Source: an uncultured Mucilaginibacter sp. (GTDB taxonomy: Bacteria > Bacteroidota > Bacteroidia > Sphingobacteriales > Sphingobacteriaceae). Taken from it: a stretch of 64,000 bases of DNA. Each line of letters opens with the position of its first letter. The first letter of the stretch is position 1. The stretch covers positions 55,603 through 119,602 of the forward strand of contig CAITEP010000004.1 in NCBI GenBank assembly GCA_903891475.1. Reading direction: 5' to 3'. This document shows, piece after piece, positions 60,413 to 64,000 of the stretch. A program made the translations under genes and the position numbers. The notes below the pieces were generated by a model that was not told where the DNA came from, did not search any database, and was given only the letters and a program-made list of their open reading frames with translations.

Positions 60413-60521
60413 AAATTATAGTTTCACCACAATTTGACATGGTTCAATTATAGTTTCATCGGTTTAAATTATACTTTCTTATAATTTAATTATAATTTGT
60501 AGAGCCTAAATTATAATTTGG
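60413..60521. repeat. Iteron-like direct repeat array, consensus NAATTATANTTTNN
   Basis: Copies at 60413, 60445, 60466, 60487, 60508; the last four exactly 21 bp apart. Confidence 0.8.
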
Positions 60522-60550
60522 GAGTGGGAAATTTTTAAAAATAGGCCATA

Positions 60551-60577
60551 AAAAAAGCGGCTTTTTCAAAACCGCTT
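60551..60577 (-). terminator. Rho-independent terminator downstream of tRNA-Arg
   Basis: AAGCGG/CCGCTT stem followed by T run on the minus strand. Confidence 0.7.
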
Positions 60578-60601
60578 CCTTTTAATTATCTTAATTTTTT
60601 G

Positions 60602-60673
60602 TGGTCCCGACGAGAATCGAACTCATATCTAGAGTTTAGGAAACTCCTATTCTATCCGTTGAACTACGGGACC
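60602..60673 (-). tRNA. tRNA-Arg(CCT)
   Basis: Minus strand GGTCCCG...GTTC/GAAT D-stem, GGAGT-TTCCTAA-ACTCT anticodon arm, ATGAG-TTCGATT-CTCGT T-arm, CGGGACC. Confidence 0.93.
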
Positions 60674-60814
60674 CTGTACCTTACGGCTCAGTTATTGTAT
60701 GAGCCATGCCGATATTTATAATTTTTGCAAAGGTGCAAATTTGGATTGAGTTGGTCAAGTATTGTGCAAGCAAGTTTGGTACCTGGTTTTACTCTGCCAA
60801 TAACTGGCCGCTAA

Positions 60815-62887
60815 TTACCTGATTACCGAACCATTATGCATCCCGTCCCCTGCCGAAACAAAGCCAAGCTTACCCTCGCTGTTCTCGGCCATCAAAATCA
60901 TCCCTTGCGATTGTATGCCCTTTATCTCCCTAGGCTCCAGGTTTACCAAAATGCTTACCCGCTGCCCTATAATGGCCTCAGGTTCAAAGTATTCCGCAAT
61001 GCCCGATACTACGGTACGCTCATCAATGCCCGTATCAATGGTTAGTTTAAGCAGCTTTTTGGTCTTGGGCACACGTTCGGCGGTCAAAATGGTGCCGGTG
61101 CGTATATCCATGGTAGCAAAGGCCTCGTAATTGATGTTTTCCTTTGCGGGAACTGCTGTAACCGCTTTTTGGCTTGTCATGGCCGCTTTTTTGTCGAACA
61201 GCTTTTGCATTTGGTAGTCGATGGCATCATCCTCTACTTTCTCAAACAATAAGGTAGCCGGGTTTAAGGTATGTTCGTTTTCAAAGGCAATAGCCTCATC
61301 ATACCCAAAAGCGTTGAGTGGCAGGTTCAACATATCGGCAATTTTGCCAACTGTATTTGGCAAAAACGGCTGCATAGCCGACGCTAAATGGCCGATGATA
61401 ATCAAACAGTTATGCAAGGCTAGTCTGGCACCCTCCGGGTCGGTTTTGATGGTTTTCCAGGGCTCTTTTTCGGTTAAATAACGATTGCCTAAGCGGGCTA
61501 TATCCATAGCGGCTTGCAGGGCCTGCCTAAACTTAAAGCTTTCCAAGCTGGTTTCAACCTCCGCGCTAAAACGTGCAAGCTCGGTAGCTAAAAATTCATC
61601 CTGTAACGTAATCTTTTCGCCATTGCTTGCTACTTTACCATCGTAAAACTTGTGCATCAAAATCAAAACACGGTTTACGTAATTCCCCAAAATGGCTACC
61701 AATTCATTATTTACACGTGCCTGGTAATCTTTCCATGTAAACTCGCTGTCGCTGGTTTCGGGGAGTATTGACGTTATTACATAGCGCAACTCGTCCTGCT
61801 TGCCCGGAAACTCTTGCAAATATTCGTTTAACCAAACCGCATGATTGCGCGAAGTGGATAGCTTATCGCCTTCCAGATTCAAAAATTCGTTGGCCGGTAC
61901 ATTCTGTGGCAGAATGTATTCGCCATGCGCATGTAGTATGGAGGGGAAAATAATACAATGGAATACAATATTATCCTTGCCTATAAAATGCAACAAACAG
62001 GAATTATCCTCTTCATTTTCCTGCTTTTTCCAATAAAGCTTCCAGTCCTTATTATGATCAATGGCCCATTGTTTAGTGGCTGATATATAGCCAATTGGCG
62101 CATCCATCCACACATATAGCTTTTTGCCCTTTGCTTCTTCCAATGGTACATCAATGCCCCAGTCAAGGTCGCGGGTCATGGAGCGTGGCTGCAGACCAGA
62201 TTTTAACCATGATTTGCATTGCCCCATCACATTTACCTTCCAATCGTTTTCCTTCTCGGCCAACCATTGCTCCAGCCAAGGCTGGTACTTATCCAATGGT
62301 AAATACCAATGTTTGGTAGGTTTTAAAACAGGCGTTTTACCGCTTAAGGTGGAGATCGGGTTTATTAAATCGGTCGGGTTTAATGAGGTACCGCAATTTT
62401 CGCATTGGTCGCCATAGGCTTTTTCATTGCTGCAATTGGGGCAGGTACCCATAATATACCTATCGGCCAAAAACTGCTGATAATCCTCATCATAGTATTG
62501 TTCCGAATAGTTTTCAATAAACTCATCCTTCTCGTAAAGGTTCAAAAAAAACTCCTGCGACAAATCATGGTGTATGGCTGCCGAGGTACGGTGATACATG
62601 TCAAAATCAATCCCAAGCTCCTTAAAGCTGGTTTTTATTTGCTCGTGGTATTTATCAATAATGGCTTGTGGCGTTGTTCCTTCTTTTTTGGCCTTAATGG
62701 TAATAGCGGCGCCATGCTCGTCTGACCCGCAGATATGTATCACATCCTTCTTTTTAAGGCGCAGGTGACGAACAAAAATATCGGCAGGAATATAGGCTCC
62801 GGCCAAATGCCCGATGTGCAGCGGACCATTGGCATAGGGCAATGCCGATGTAACAGTAAACCTTTTATATTGATTAAAATTTTTCAT
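60815..62887 (-). CDS. metG: Methionine--tRNA ligase with C-terminal tRNA-binding domain
   Basis: TSALPYANGPLHIGHLAGAYIPADIFVR, GDKLSTSRNHAVW, C-terminal MDIRTGTILTAERVPKTKKLLKL. Confidence 0.96.
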   Translation of the reverse strand: MKNFNQYKRFTVTSALPYANGPLHIGHLAGAYIPADIFVRHLRLKKKDVIHICGSDEHGAAITIKAKKEGTTPQAIIDKYHEQIKTSFKELGIDFDMYHRTSAAIHHDLSQEFFLNLYEKDEFIENYSEQYYDEDYQQFLADRYIMGTCPNCSNEKAYGDQCENCGTSLNPTDLINPISTLSGKTPVLKPTKHWYLPLDKYQPWLEQWLAEKENDWKVNVMGQCKSWLKSGLQPRSMTRDLDWGIDVPLEEAKGKKLYVWMDAPIGYISATKQWAIDHNKDWKLYWKKQENEEDNSCLLHFIGKDNIVFHCIIFPSILHAHGEYILPQNVPANEFLNLEGDKLSTSRNHAVWLNEYLQEFPGKQDELRYVITSILPETSDSEFTWKDYQARVNNELVAILGNYVNRVLILMHKFYDGKVASNGEKITLQDEFLATELARFSAEVETSLESFKFRQALQAAMDIARLGNRYLTEKEPWKTIKTDPEGARLALHNCLIIIGHLASAMQPFLPNTVGKIADMLNLPLNAFGYDEAIAFENEHTLNPATLLFEKVEDDAIDYQMQKLFDKKAAMTSQKAVTAVPAKENINYEAFATMDIRTGTILTAERVPKTKKLLKLTIDTGIDERTVVSGIAEYFEPEAIIGQRVSILVNLEPREIKGIQSQGMILMAENSEGKLGFVSAGDGMHNGSVIR

Positions 62888-63053
62888 GTTGCTGCAAAGA
62901 TAGGGTTTCTGTTGAGAAGTGGGGATTCGGTATGTAGGAAAGCGCTCCTAAACAGCAAACCGGATGATTAAGCATCTGAGCCTACAGCAACCGACTCAGA
63001 ATTTAAGAAATAATAGCATTACAACTCTTTTACTAAAAAAGTGCTTAAAAAAA

Positions 63054-63124
63054 GCTAGCTACTTGATGCCGGCCACTAGCTACTTACCAAAATCCGAAAT
63101 CAAAATTCCGAAATCCGAAATCAA
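63054..63124. repeat. Dispersed repeat: CTAGCTACTTGATG... plus AATCCGAAATC tandem motif
   Basis: Shares CTAGCTACTT and AATCCGAAATC(C) motifs with 25735-25797. Confidence 0.6.
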
Positions 63125-63148
63125 AAAAATATCTTTGTCACTCCAATT

Positions 63149-63222
63149 CGGGATGTAGCGTAGCCAGGTATCGCGCCAGCATGGGGTGCTGGAGGTCGGA
63201 AGTTCGAATCTTCTCATCCCGA
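63149..63222 (+). tRNA. tRNA-Pro(GGG)
   Basis: CGGGATG acceptor, CCAGC-ATGGGGT-GCTGG anticodon arm, GAAG-TTCGAAT-CTTC T-arm, CATCCCG. Confidence 0.93.
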
Positions 63223-63830
63223 CTTGATTATCAAGGCCTTGTGAGTTTAATTCATGAAGCCTTTTTCTTGAGGTACAACATGGGTACAACACCTTGGCTA
63301 AGTTTTAATGGGTTTTCATCTGTTGAAAAATAATAGCGCAAAGTTATTTTAAGCTATAATTGTTACCATGACGGGAAGAACGGCCAGCCAAAGCGCACCA
63401 AATGACTCTCCAGCAACAAATCGGTAGGCATGGTATTAATGTCCCTGGCGATAAATCTGCTGACTATCGCAATGCTAATGAACACACCATCCCATATTTA
63501 CCGCTTAAGCAACAAACAGCGCGAGCCGGGTAAAATGTCAAGGCCGGGCAAGCCACTAAAAAATAAAACACAACTGCCCGTTTATATAGCCTTTACTTTT
63601 TATCCCGGCGGTGGGCTATCTTCGCGGATGAGGTGAATATGGAATTAATTTTATGACTTAAGGATATAGGGAAAGGCGGGGTGTGTTTTGTGTGCTGACG
63701 AACTTCCGTCCTGCTTGGGTGCAACAAGGTAAATTTTACAACAACTTAAATAAGAATTAGCCGAATTAACTTTCTATCAACAAAATAACATATAATAGCA
63801 TAAATTTATGCCTTGTAATTTTAAATCTGT

Positions 63831-64000
63831 ATGCGTAGAATAATTTTAATTTGCTTTTGTATTTTTCTTTTAAGTTGCAACAATATTTCGACAAAAGACA
63901 GCAGTAAGCCACCTATAACGGCTTTACCTCAAACGGACACTAATTCGACAAACAATAAACCACTGGCAGTGGCTTTAAAAATGACAGCCACAAATTTGAC
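63831..64000 (+). CDS. Putative lipoprotein, 3' truncated by window
   Basis: MRRIILICFCIFLLSCNNISTKDSS lipobox; open to window end. Confidence 0.6.
   Translation, partial: MRRIILICFCIFLLSCNNISTKDSSKPPITALPQTDTNSTNNKPLAVALKMTATNL

Noticed and set aside
60413-60521. CRISPR-like short repeats or plasmid replication origin
   Set aside because: Repeats are 14 bp with only ~7 bp between them, and no replication initiator gene is nearby; reported only as an iteron-like array of unknown role.
63080-63292. 70-aa minus-strand ORF containing VGMRRFELPTSSTPCW
   Set aside because: Runs antisense through tRNA-Pro; MRRFELPTSSTPC is a typical spurious translation of an antisense tRNA.
63430-63636. 68-aa ORF MVLMSLAINLLTIAMLMNTPSHIYRLSNKQREPGK...
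   Set aside because: No domain, no convincing upstream signals, lies in gene-poor DNA after tRNA-Pro; probably spurious.

Overview
Chromosomal window from a Bacteroidota genome. Gene content and order (ftsX-DUF3098-uppP; parA-parB-DUF5683-dapB-lepB; large-form ispG) look Sphingobacteriaceae-like; this is an inference, no search was run. Most of the window is housekeeping: hflX, murF, lepB, dapB, parAB, hisS, fumC, ispG, rlmF, metG, tRNA-Arg(CCT), tRNA-Pro(GGG). Accessory features worth attention: (1) an IS200-like/REP-associated tyrosine transposase beside three tandem ~380-bp modules, each bounded by inverted GTAG+hairpin REP-like ends (23.08-24.81 kb); (2) a palindromic repeat carried in-frame inside ispG, its 14-bp palindromic core read in two different frames; (3) a cyanophycin synthesis/degradation locus (26.9-31.7 kb); (4) an orphan phage/contractile-tail hub+spike module next to an XRE regulator (35.7-39.2 kb); (5) a 21-bp-period iteron-like array at 60.4-60.5 kb; (6) a deoxyhypusine-synthase-family protein with the catalytic WGK motif; (7) a TolC-MFP-RND-RND operon with tandem permeases; (8) several intergenic inverted/dispersed repeat families. 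Assignments come from reading protein motifs and DNA by eye; family names are recognition-based and need HMM/BLAST confirmation.
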